From contig NZ_AKJL01000327.1 in NCBI RefSeq assembly GCF_000282355.1, positions 1 through 33,850 on the forward strand: DNA of 33,850 nt, written 5' to 3'. The DNA comes from Pseudomonas sp. GM49. Its GTDB lineage: Bacteria; Pseudomonadota; Gammaproteobacteria; Pseudomonadales; Pseudomonadaceae. Below, piece after piece: positions 16,398 to 24,700 of this stretch (position 1 is the first letter of the stretch; each line of letters opens with the position of its first letter). Under the pieces are notes generated by a model. It was not told the origin of the DNA. It searched no databases and saw nothing but the letters and a program-made list of their open reading frames with translations. The position numbers and the translations under genes are program-made.

Positions 16398-17864
16398 CTA
16401 CGCCATTTTCACGCCAGGCGTGAGTGCCGCAGGCATCACCAGGCTCGGCGTTTCCAGCGAGGCCACCGGGTACGCGCAGTAGTCCGCCGCGTAGTAGGCG
16501 CTGGCGCGGTGGTTGCCCGAGGCGCCGACGCCGCCGAATGGCGCGCTGCTTGCAGCACCCGTCAGCTGCTTGTTCCAGTTGACGATACCGGCGCGGCTTT
16601 CCAGCCAGAACTGCTGGTAGCGCGCTTCGGAGTCCGACAGCAGACCAGCGGCCAAGCCGTACGCGGTGTCGTTGGCTTCAGCGATCGCCGCTTCAAAATC
16701 AGCGTAGCGGATCACTTGTAGCAACGGGCCGAACAGCTCTTCGTCAGGACGATCGGCGACGGCGCTCACATCCAGGATGCCCGGGGTCAGCAAGGCCGAC
16801 CGGGCCTGCGGCTGAGTCATTTCCAGCAGCGCCACGGCGCCATTGGCCAGCAGGTGTTCCTGCGCATCCATCAGTGCTTTAGCCGCGCCAAGGGATACCA
16901 CCGAGCCCATGAACGGCGCTGGTTGCTGATCAAAGGCACCGACTTCGATGGTCGCGCTGACCGCCACCAGGCGCGCCAGCAACGTGTCGCCCCAGGCGCC
17001 TTGCGGCACCAGCAGGCGCCGGGCACAGGTGCAACGCTGGCCGGCAGAGATGAAGGCCGACTGGATGATGGTGTACACCGCGGCATCGAGGTCGGCGACC
17101 TGATCGACCACCAGCGGGTTGTTACCGCCCATTTCCAGCGCCAGGATCTTGTCCGGACGACCGGCGAATTGCTGGTGCAGGTGATTGCCGGTACGGCTGG
17201 AACCGGTGAAGAACAGACCGTCGATGCCCGGGTTCGCCGCCAGAGCGATGCCGGTTTCGCGAGCGCCTTGCAGCAGGTTCAATACGCCGGCCGGCAGACC
17301 GGCTTCAATCCAGCACTTGACCGTCAGTTCGGCCACTTTCGGCGTCAGCTCGCTTGGCTTGAACAGCACGCTGTTACCCGCCAGCAGTGCCGGCACGATG
17401 TGGCCGTTCGGCAGGTGACCCGGGAAGTTGTAAGGACCGAACACCGCCACCACACCGTGGGGCTTGTGGCGCAGCACAGCGGTGGCATCGCCCAGCGGGC
17501 CGCTCTTCTCGCCGGTACGTTCGCGGTAGCTCTGCACCGAGATGGCAATCTTGTTGACCATGCTGGTGACTTCGGTCGCGGCTTCCCACAGGGGTTTGCC
17601 GGTTTCCTCGCCAATGGTGCGGGCCAGTTCGTCCGCATGGTTTTTCAGCGCAGCAGCAAAGGCTTCCAGCACCGAGATACGCTCTTCCAGGGTACGCCGC
17701 GCCCAGCCCGGGAACGCCTGACGCGCAGCTTGCACAGCCGATTCGACCTGAGCGGCGGTGGCACCGACGCCGGACCACAACACCTGCTGGGTCACCGGGT
17801 TCAGCGACTCGAAGGCTTCGCCCTGACCTGCCAGCCATTCACCTGCAATGTAAAGCGACTTCAT
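16398..17864 (-). CDS. astD: Succinylglutamate-semialdehyde dehydrogenase (AstD/AruD)
   Basis: The 488-aa aldehyde dehydrogenase uses NAD+ to oxidise N-succinylglutamate semialdehyde to succinylglutamate. Family motifs are complete: PYNFPGHLPNGHIVPALLAGN near 144-164, the nucleotide-binding FTGSSRTG (219-226), the general base E244 in LEMGGNNP, and the catalytic C278 in SAGQRCTC. The ATG overlaps the stop codon of the upstream gene by one base (TAATG), which suggests translational coupling with aruG. Length and motifs agree with E. coli AstD. Confidence 0.96.
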   Translation of the reverse strand: MKSLYIAGEWLAGQGEAFESLNPVTQQVLWSGVGATAAQVESAVQAARQAFPGWARRTLEERISVLEAFAAALKNHADELARTIGEETGKPLWEAATEVTSMVNKIAISVQSYRERTGEKSGPLGDATAVLRHKPHGVVAVFGPYNFPGHLPNGHIVPALLAGNSVLFKPSELTPKVAELTVKCWIEAGLPAGVLNLLQGARETGIALAANPGIDGLFFTGSSRTGNHLHQQFAGRPDKILALEMGGNNPLVVDQVADLDAAVYTIIQSAFISAGQRCTCARRLLVPQGAWGDTLLARLVAVSATIEVGAFDQQPAPFMGSVVSLGAAKALMDAQEHLLANGAVALLEMTQPQARSALLTPGILDVSAVADRPDEELFGPLLQVIRYADFEAAIAEANDTAYGLAAGLLSDSEARYQQFWLESRAGIVNWNKQLTGAASSAPFGGVGASGNHRASAYYAADYCAYPVASLETPSLVMPAALTPGVKMA

Positions 17865-18889
17865 TATTTCGACTCCCGAGCTGCGGACAACGCCACGGCG
17901 CGCACTTGATCGCCTGCGTTGAGTTGAAGACGTTTGGCGGTCAGCGGATCGACCACCAGGGTGCCGGCGGCCAGACGTGCCGGCGCAGCAGTGATGCGGC
18001 AGTCTTCGCGCTTGCGGTTGTGAATGATGAATGGCGTGGCATCGTCACCCGGCGTACCAACGGCCAGCACCAGCGCCTGGCTGTCGCGCACTGCGCGGAT
18101 CTTGCCGGTTTCGCACTCGATCGCAGGACCTGCGTCGAAAATGTCGACGTAGCCCTGGTAGCTGAAACCTTCGCTCTTGAGCATGGCCAGCGCCGGCTCG
18201 GTGTCCGGGTGAACCTGACCGATCACGTTGCGCGCATCCGGCGACAGGAAGCAGGTGTACAGCGGGAATTTCGGCATCAGTTCGGCGATGAACGCCTTGT
18301 TGCCCACGCCAGTCAGGTAATCGGCCTGGCTGAATTCCATCTTGAAGAAGTGTCGCCCCAGGCTTTCCCAGAAGGGCGAACGCCCGGCTTCATCGGAAAC
18401 ACCGCGCATTTCGGCAATGATCTTGTTACCGAACAGTTGCGGGAATTCGGCGATAAACAGCATTCGCGCCTTGGACAGCATGCGACCGTTGAGGCCGCTG
18501 CGGTAATCGGCGTGCAGGAACAGCGAGCACAGCTCCGAGTTACCGGTCAGGTCGTTGGCCAGGAACAGCGTCGGGATTTCACGATAGATGTTCAATTCCT
18601 GGGAGGCGCTAACGGTCAGACCGACCCGGAAGTTGTACCAGGGCTCACGCAGGCCGACGGCGCCGGCAATGGCGGAAATACCCACCACGCGAGCGTTGTC
18701 ATCTTCGAGCACGAACAGGTAGTCCGCGTCGCCCCGCCCGGCTTCGCCGCGAAAGGTCTTCTCGGCCCAGCCGACCCGATGGGCCAGACGTTCTTCGTTG
18801 GCCGGCAAGGTGGTCAGGCCGGTGCCGGTGCTGCGGGCCAGGTCGATCAGAGCGGGTAAATCGCTGCTGCGTACGGGACGAACGATCAT
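17864..18889 (-). CDS. aruG: Arginine N-succinyltransferase subunit beta (AruG)
   Basis: The 341-aa AstA-family GNAT-like acyltransferase transfers succinate from succinyl-CoA to the alpha-amino group of arginine or ornithine. The N-terminus MIVRPVRSSDLPALIDLARSTGTGLTTLP is typical of the family. AstA signatures include AVGLREPWYNFRVG, SLFLHADYRSGLNGRMLSKARMLF and SEGFSYQGYVDIFDAGP. In Pseudomonas the enzyme is a heteromer of AruF (alpha) and AruG (beta), made by gene duplication, instead of the single AstA of E. coli. Its stop overlaps the astD start (TAATG), and it follows aruF by 73 bp. Confidence 0.94.
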   Translation of the reverse strand: MIVRPVRSSDLPALIDLARSTGTGLTTLPANEERLAHRVGWAEKTFRGEAGRGDADYLFVLEDDNARVVGISAIAGAVGLREPWYNFRVGLTVSASQELNIYREIPTLFLANDLTGNSELCSLFLHADYRSGLNGRMLSKARMLFIAEFPQLFGNKIIAEMRGVSDEAGRSPFWESLGRHFFKMEFSQADYLTGVGNKAFIAELMPKFPLYTCFLSPDARNVIGQVHPDTEPALAMLKSEGFSYQGYVDIFDAGPAIECETGKIRAVRDSQALVLAVGTPGDDATPFIIHNRKREDCRITAAPARLAAGTLVVDPLTAKRLQLNAGDQVRAVALSAARESK

Positions 18890-18962
18890 GCTATCTCCTC
18901 AAACGGGCCGCTTGCGCCACCCGTGAAACTCGCTGCTTTCTAAGCATTCTTTAAAGCAGGTG

Positions 18963-19982
18963 TTAAACCGCCACCAGGCGCACGCTGGCACCTTCACCGA
19001 CGCCCAGGGCTTCGGCCGCTTCCAGATCCAGGGTCACCGGTTTGCCCGGCGCGTAATCGAGCTCGAGCATCACAGCGCGGTAATCCTGCAACTGGGCATT
19101 GGCCACCAGGTACTGGCGACCGACACCTTTGACCGGCTCGCCGATTTTCACCGGCACCACACGGCTCTGGGCGATCGAACGGATCCCCGAGACACGGGCA
19201 TGCAGGGTCGGGCCGCCGTCGAAAATGTCGATGTAGTGATCGGTCTCGAAGCCTTCGCGCATCAGGATGTCGAAGGTGATCTGCGCCCGCGGGTGCACCT
19301 GGCCCATCGCCTCTTGCGCGGAGTCCGGCAGCAGGGGCACGTAGATCGGGTAATGCGGCATCAGTTCGGCGAGGAACGTACGGCTCTTCAGGCCGCACAG
19401 ACGCTCGGCTTCAGCGTAGTTGAGGTCGAAAAAGTTGCGCCCGATGGCATCCCAGAATGGCGAGTCGCCGTTTTCATCGCTGTAACCGACGATCTCGGTC
19501 ACCACGGAATCGGCAAAACGCTCCGGATGGCTGGCCACGAACAGCAAACGGCCACGGGAGTTGAGTTCCGACCACGGCGAACCCACCAGATCGCGCTGCA
19601 CGTAGAAGCTGGTCAGCAAGCTGTTGCCGGTCAGGTCATGGCACTGCGAGAGCACGTGGATCTTGTTGTGAATCTTCAGCTCACGCGAAGCGTGCACGAA
19701 CGTTTCGTTGCGGAAACTGTAGAACGGCTCGGAATAACCGGCCGATGCCACGATGGCCGAGCAACCGACCAGCTTGCCGGTGGCAGAGTCTTCGAGGACG
19801 AAGAAATAGCTTTCCTCACCGTTGAAACTCACTTCGGCGGCGAACGAAGCTTCGCTTGCCGCGATCTTGTCGCTCAGGCGTTCAACGTCATCCGGCAAGG
19901 AAGTGACACCAATCGGGCTGTCCGCAGCCAGACGCTGTACCTCGCCCAGATCAGCCATTTGCGCGGGGCGCATCACCAGCAT
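18963..19982 (-). CDS. aruF: Arginine/ornithine N-succinyltransferase subunit alpha (AruF)
   Basis: The 339-aa AstA-family protein is a paralogue of the downstream gene and forms with it the two-subunit arginine/ornithine succinyltransferase. The start at 19982 (MLVMRPAQMADLGEVQRLAADSPIGVTSLP) was chosen because GGAGT lies seven bases upstream; a longer frame adds six residues without support. Conserved segments include YSEPFYSFRNETFVHAS, YPIYVPLLPDSAQEAMGQVHP and FETDHYIDIFDGGPTL, matching the GQVHP and DIFDxGP motifs of the beta subunit. It is the second gene of the operon and is separated from aruC by a hairpin and REPIN 4. Confidence 0.94.
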   Translation of the reverse strand: MLVMRPAQMADLGEVQRLAADSPIGVTSLPDDVERLSDKIAASEASFAAEVSFNGEESYFFVLEDSATGKLVGCSAIVASAGYSEPFYSFRNETFVHASRELKIHNKIHVLSQCHDLTGNSLLTSFYVQRDLVGSPWSELNSRGRLLFVASHPERFADSVVTEIVGYSDENGDSPFWDAIGRNFFDLNYAEAERLCGLKSRTFLAELMPHYPIYVPLLPDSAQEAMGQVHPRAQITFDILMREGFETDHYIDIFDGGPTLHARVSGIRSIAQSRVVPVKIGEPVKGVGRQYLVANAQLQDYRAVMLELDYAPGKPVTLDLEAAEALGVGEGASVRLVAV

Positions 19983-20030
19983 GGTGTCACTCCTTTTCAA
20001 AACTCTTCGGGGAAAATAAGCCGGGCCCGT

Positions 20031-20113
20031 TGTAGGAGCGAGCTTGCTCGCGATGGTGGGTCAGCCACATCGGTGTCGACTGACACCCCATCGCGAGCAG
20101 GCTCGCTCCTACA
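20031..20113. repeat. REPIN 4 (GCGAGC variant), between aruC and aruF
   Basis: TGTAGGAGCGAGCTTGCTCG at 20031 and its inverse ending GCTCGCTCCTACA at 20113, with a short spacer that itself contains GTGTCGACTGACAC. It lies 48 bp upstream of the aruF start inside the operon. Confidence 0.92.
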
Positions 20114-20131
20114 GAAAAGCGGGGCCGGCAT

Positions 20132-20169
20132 AAAAATTGGGTTCGACGCCCGAAAACTCAGGCGTCGAA
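20132..20169 (-). terminator. Terminator-like hairpin after aruC (possible attenuator inside the operon)
   Basis: On the minus strand TTCGACGCC, 10-base loop, GGCGTCGAA (9-bp perfect stem, 20169-20142), then CCCAATTTTT. The T-run starts five bases after the stem, so termination is probably partial. It lies 7 bp after the aruC stop. Confidence 0.6.
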
Positions 20170-20176
20170 GGGTCTA

Positions 20177-21397
20177 TCAGGCTTGCGTCAGTTTTGCTGC
20201 GGCACGTTCGAAGCGGTCCAGACCGGCATCGATATCGGCGTCTTCCACCACCAGGCTCGGGGCGAAACGCACCACGTCCGGGCCGGCTTGCAAGACCATC
20301 AGGCCTTCTTTTTCAGCGGCGTTGAAGATGTCCTTGGCCTTGCCTTTCCAGGCATCGCTCAACACGCAGCCGATCAGCAGGCCCATGCCACGGACCTTGG
20401 TGAACAGGCCGTATTTTTCGCCGATCTGCTCAAGGCGCGCCTTGAACTTGTCGTGCTTGGCGTTGACGCCGGCCAGCACTTCAGGGGTGTTGATCACGTC
20501 GATTACAGCTTCCGCGACAGCGCACGCCAGCGGGTTGCCGCCGTAGGTGGTGCCGTGGGTGCCGACGACCAGGTGCTTGGCCAGGTCTTCGGTGGTCAGC
20601 ATGGCGGCGATCGGGAAACCACCGCCCAGGCTCTTGGCGCTGGTCAGGATGTCCGGAATCACACCGTAATGCTGGTAGGCGAACAGATGGCCAGTACGGC
20701 CCATACCGGTTTGCACTTCGTCGAAGATCAGCAATGCGTTGTGCGCGGTGCACAGTTCGCGGGCACCTTGCAGGTATTCGAGTTCGGCCGGGATGACACC
20801 ACTTTCGCCCTGGATCGGTTCCAGGACCACAGCGCAAGTCTTGTCGGAAATGGCGGCTTTCAGTGCGGCCAGATCGTTGTACGGCACGTGGGTGATGCCG
20901 GTGATTTTCGGACCGAAGCCATCGGAGTACTTCGACTGGCCACCGACGTTCACGGTGAACAGGGTACGGCCGTGGAAGCTGTTGAGCGCGGCGATGATTT
21001 CGTACTTCTCGCTGCCGAAACGGTCGAAGCCGACGCGACGGGCCAGCTTGAAAGCGGCCTCGTTGGCTTCGGCGCCGGAGTTGCAGAAGAAGGCGCGGTC
21101 GGCAAAGGTGGCGTCGACCAACTTATGCGCCAGGCGCAGGGCCGGCTCATTGGTGAACACGTTGGACACGTGCCACAGCTTGTTCGCCTGCTCGGTCAAG
21201 GCACTGACCAGCGCCGGATGCGCGTGGCCCAATACGTTAACGGCAATCCCGCCGGCGAAGTCGATCAGCTCGCGACCGGACTGGTCCCAGACGCGGGAAC
21301 CGGCGCCACGCACAGGAATGAATGCGGCAGGCGCATAGTTGGGAACCATTACCTGATCGAAATCGGCGCGTTGTACCGCAGCGTGCTCAACGGACAT
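20177..21397 (-). CDS. aruC: Succinylornithine aminotransferase / acetylornithine aminotransferase (AruC/AstC)
   Basis: The 406-aa class III PLP aminotransferase uses succinylornithine in arginine breakdown and, in Pseudomonas, also acetylornithine in synthesis. Key features are FCNSGAEANEAAFKLAR (105-121), HGRT (142-145), LIFDEVQTGMGRTG with D226, and the PLP lysine K255 in LTSAKSLGGGFP, then HGTTYGGNPLAC. The start at 21397 (MSVEHAAVQRADFDQVMVPNYAP) has GGAGA five bases upstream; a longer frame of 53 residues is not supported. It is the first gene of the aru operon, after a promoter with two ArgR half-sites. A terminator-like hairpin and REPIN 4 follow. Confidence 0.96.
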   Translation of the reverse strand: MSVEHAAVQRADFDQVMVPNYAPAAFIPVRGAGSRVWDQSGRELIDFAGGIAVNVLGHAHPALVSALTEQANKLWHVSNVFTNEPALRLAHKLVDATFADRAFFCNSGAEANEAAFKLARRVGFDRFGSEKYEIIAALNSFHGRTLFTVNVGGQSKYSDGFGPKITGITHVPYNDLAALKAAISDKTCAVVLEPIQGESGVIPAELEYLQGARELCTAHNALLIFDEVQTGMGRTGHLFAYQHYGVIPDILTSAKSLGGGFPIAAMLTTEDLAKHLVVGTHGTTYGGNPLACAVAEAVIDVINTPEVLAGVNAKHDKFKARLEQIGEKYGLFTKVRGMGLLIGCVLSDAWKGKAKDIFNAAEKEGLMVLQAGPDVVRFAPSLVVEDADIDAGLDRFERAAAKLTQA

Positions 21398-21471
21398 CGG
21401 AGTCTCCTGAAGAGAAAACACTCGCCTGAAACTGGCGAGCTTGGTGAGGATTGTAAGGACAGTTTTCAGCC

Positions 21472-21492
21472 CGGCCTTGCCGCCAAGCGACA
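21472..21492 (-). promoter_or_regulatory. ArgR half-site 2 at the aruC promoter, with -10 element
   Basis: TGTCGC at 21492-21487, eight bases, then AA at 21478-21477 on the minus strand, an exact match to the P. aeruginosa ArgR half-site TGTCGC-N8-AA-N5. It lies just downstream of a possible -10, TATAAG (21502-21497), so it would overlap the transcription start. Confidence 0.6.
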
Positions 21493-21522
21493 ACTTCTTA
21501 TAGCGCAAACCCCGGATTTTCC

Positions 21523-21543
21523 CGGGTTTACGGCAATGCGACA
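21523..21543 (-). promoter_or_regulatory. ArgR half-site 1 at the aruC promoter
   Basis: TGTCGC at 21543-21538, eight bases, then AA at 21529-21528 on the minus strand, again an exact TGTCGC-N8-AA match. It overlaps the expected -35 region of the -10 TATAAG at 21502-21497, the position from which P. aeruginosa ArgR activates aru. The 308-bp gap 21398-21705 holds these sites and the leader of the divergent LRR gene. Confidence 0.72.
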
Positions 21544-21671
21544 TATAGGGTCGCAAAGGCGCAGTTTAACTGGCGGCGCAGGTTTGCGGCAGGTTGCATC
21601 GTCGATACCGATGCCGATTCGCCCCGTGCCGTAAATATGTACCGCACGTCGTTCGTGTTTACGGGTTTTCC

Positions 21672-21700
21672 TAGGTGCCTCTCAACATCGACGGCACCTA
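21672..21700 (+). other. 8-bp inverted repeat directly before the LRR/toxin-like gene
   Basis: TAGGTGCC, a 13-base loop, then GGCACCTA, ending five bases before the ATG at 21706. No Shine-Dalgarno is visible, and the hairpin covers the place where one would be. It may limit translation or act as an operator. If translation starts at 21637 instead, the repeat would be inside the coding region. Confidence 0.55.
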
Positions 21701-21705
21701 TCCCC

Positions 21706-24700
21706 ATGAATACCGACCATAGCGACAGCTTCGAGGCTTCCAGGCCCGATACGCATTATCAGCATCTGCTCAATATCATTCCTTCCTGGCTGCGCCAGGC
21801 AACCCCACAACGTCGTGAAGCGCTAGGCAACGTCAATCCGAAAATGGCGGCCAGCCTCAAGGATGCCTCGCGAGATCAACACGCTGAACTCGGCCAACTG
21901 ATTTCCACCCATGCGCTAAGCCAGGGTCGGGTTGATCGGGTCCTGGCGAATCTGCTGAATCCCTCAGCCTTCGCCGAACCGCTGTTGAAAGCGACACTCA
22001 AGAGTCGTTTCGACCTGGAACTGGACGTCAGCAAAATCTTTCTGCGCCTTTATATTCCCGCGCACAACCCCTGGCTGCGCATGAAGTCCGGGGCTGCACG
22101 CATCTGGACCGTGTCGCTGCTGGACGCGGCACTGCACAATTTCGAAAACGCTGAAACCGAAACTGACGCCTTTGAACCCGCCTCGGCCTACATCACACCA
22201 CCCTCTTCCTCCGGGCAGTTCACCGCCCTGCCAACGATTCTGGAAAAGATGCCCATCGTGGCGTTTACCCGCCTGTGCCGGGACCTGGACATTGGCGAGC
22301 GCTATAAAACCTATTTGGAAGAAAATCTGGGCATCAGCAACCCGGTAGTCGCAGCCATCCTGCAGCCCAAAATTCACGAGAGCCAGAAAACAGCGCTGAC
22401 AGCGGCCTTGCACATGGCGCACATGCAAAAATTTTTGGGCAGCGGTATCCAGCGCCTGATCCTGGGCCTGATCGACGGGCTACCGAACTTGCGGTTGCAC
22501 GGTCAAGCATGGGGCGCTCACGAATTGACGCTCATGAATGCCCGCCTGACGGGCATCGTGATGTTTGCGCCGGATCTGCAGAGTGCTCGCGAAACGGTCA
22601 GTGTGGTGGCCTACATTCCCGATGACCCGCTGCATCCGATCAAGGCCTATCCCTCTTCTGCGGCATTCGCGCTGGAACTCGGCGAGCGCCTGCGTGACCC
22701 GGCCTATCAACAGTTTTTCAGTCGTTTCATCAACCATGAAGATCGCGGGTATTTTTTCTCGCAATTGAACCAATCGCTCACGCCCGTTACATGGCAACCG
22801 GTCGAACCCGGTGATTCACGCCCGACCTGGAGAGAGCCCCCAAACCCTCGCGCAAACCTGGGACTGAGATCGGCAGCGATCGAGGGTGACCTGTGGATTC
22901 ATCTATACCAGCGCAAACTCGACAAGATCCTCAACGACGCACGGGTCATCGCCGTTTCCACCGCCACAGTCGACCGCAAGGCGCGCTGGGCACTGTGGGA
23001 CTCCTTCACCGAAATCGCCTCGGCGCTGCTGAACATTGCAGCGTTTATCGCGCTGCCGTTCGTACCGTTTCTTGGCGAGCTGATGATGGCTTACATGGCG
23101 TACCAGTTACTCGATGAAACCTTCGAAGGCGTCATCGACTGGGCCGAAGGCCAGGGCCGGGAAGCCATAGGGCATTTGATCGGCGCCGTTGAGTCCGCCG
23201 TGCAAGTGGGCACCTTTGCTGCGGGCGGCGCGATCGCAGCAGGTGAATTTCGTGCAGTGTTACCACGGGAAATCGTACAGTTCATCGATCGTTTCAACTC
23301 AGTCAAACGGCCGAATGGCGAAGCCCGTTACTGGAAGCCGGACCTGACGACGTACCAGCAATCCATCGCGCTGCCCGAGCAGGCAAAAACTGATGCGCTG
23401 GGACTGAATCGGCACCAGGGCAAAACCGTGCTCTCGCTGGAAGGCAAACAATATTCCGTCACTGACGATCCGCTGACCGGCCAGCATCGCATCGAACACC
23501 CCACTCGCTCCGACGCCTATCAACCTGCACTGGCGCACAACGGCCAAGGCGCCTGGCAAACGGTACTCGACCAACCACTGACCTGGGACAAAACCACCCT
23601 GCTGCGGCGCATCGGTGCCGACATGCAGCGCTTTTCATTGAGCGAGCGCGAACGCATGTTGAGCATCAGCGGCAGCCACGAAAATGCCCTGCGTAAAATG
23701 CATGTGGGCAATGGACAACTGCCGCCACTGCTGGCCGACACGCTCGAGCGCTTCAAGATTGATCAGGATCTTCAGATTTTCATCGAGCGGATCGACAGCC
23801 AACGCGCCGACGACTACCTCAATGCCGACCCGGCCACACAACTGGAACTGCTCTGCGATTACGGTTACTGGCCGGCGAATCAAGGGCTGCGCCTGGTTGA
23901 CGGGGCGAAAACCGTTTGGGAGCGTGTCGCCGCAGACCAGCCTTTGGTGCAGATCGACCTGGCACGACTGGTTGATAACGACTTGCTGCAGACAGTGTTG
24001 CAAACCCTGAGCGATAGCGAAGTAAGGACACTGATGCAGGAGGAGTTCGGTGCACCCACGCCCAGCCTTGCAAACCGGGCCCGAACCTTGCGCCACCACC
24101 TGGCAATGCTGGCGCAGACAAAAAGGCACATTTTGTTCGAACAACGCTATCGCAGGCTTGAACATGGCGTCAGTTCACCGGTGCAACACATCAAAGACGC
24201 TGAACCGGGCCTGCCCACCAGTGTTGCCGAGGCGCTGCTCGACAGTGCCAATACCGCAGAGCGGCGTCAGATCGAAAATGGAAAAGTGCCAATACGCCTG
24301 CGTGAGATGGCGCAGCAGGCAAACCTTCAAGTGCGGATTACACGTGCCTGTGAAGGGCTCGATCTGCCATCGACACCCCACAACATTGACACCCATCGAT
24401 TGGCCCTGCATTCGCTGGAACGCCTGCCAGGCTGGTCGGGACAAGTCCGACTGGAAATCCGCAACTACACAAAAGACGGTCCACTGATCGACAGCATCGG
24501 CAATCCAGAGGCTACGTCGCGCAAGGTGCTGGCATTGAACGCCGAAGGCGCCTATGAAGCCTTTGATGCTGACGGAGAACCTCTGAACAATGCCGACACA
24601 CTGTATTCAAGCCTGTTGCAGGCGTTGCCCGACAGCGAGCGAATCGCCTTGAACGTCAACATCGGCGAAGGTGAAAGACTCCAGCAAATGATTCGTGAAC

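Noticed and set aside
21398..21705. HrpL-type box driving the LRR gene
   Set aside because: No GGAACC followed by a CCAC element at the proper distance was found, so type III control is not supported by the sequence.
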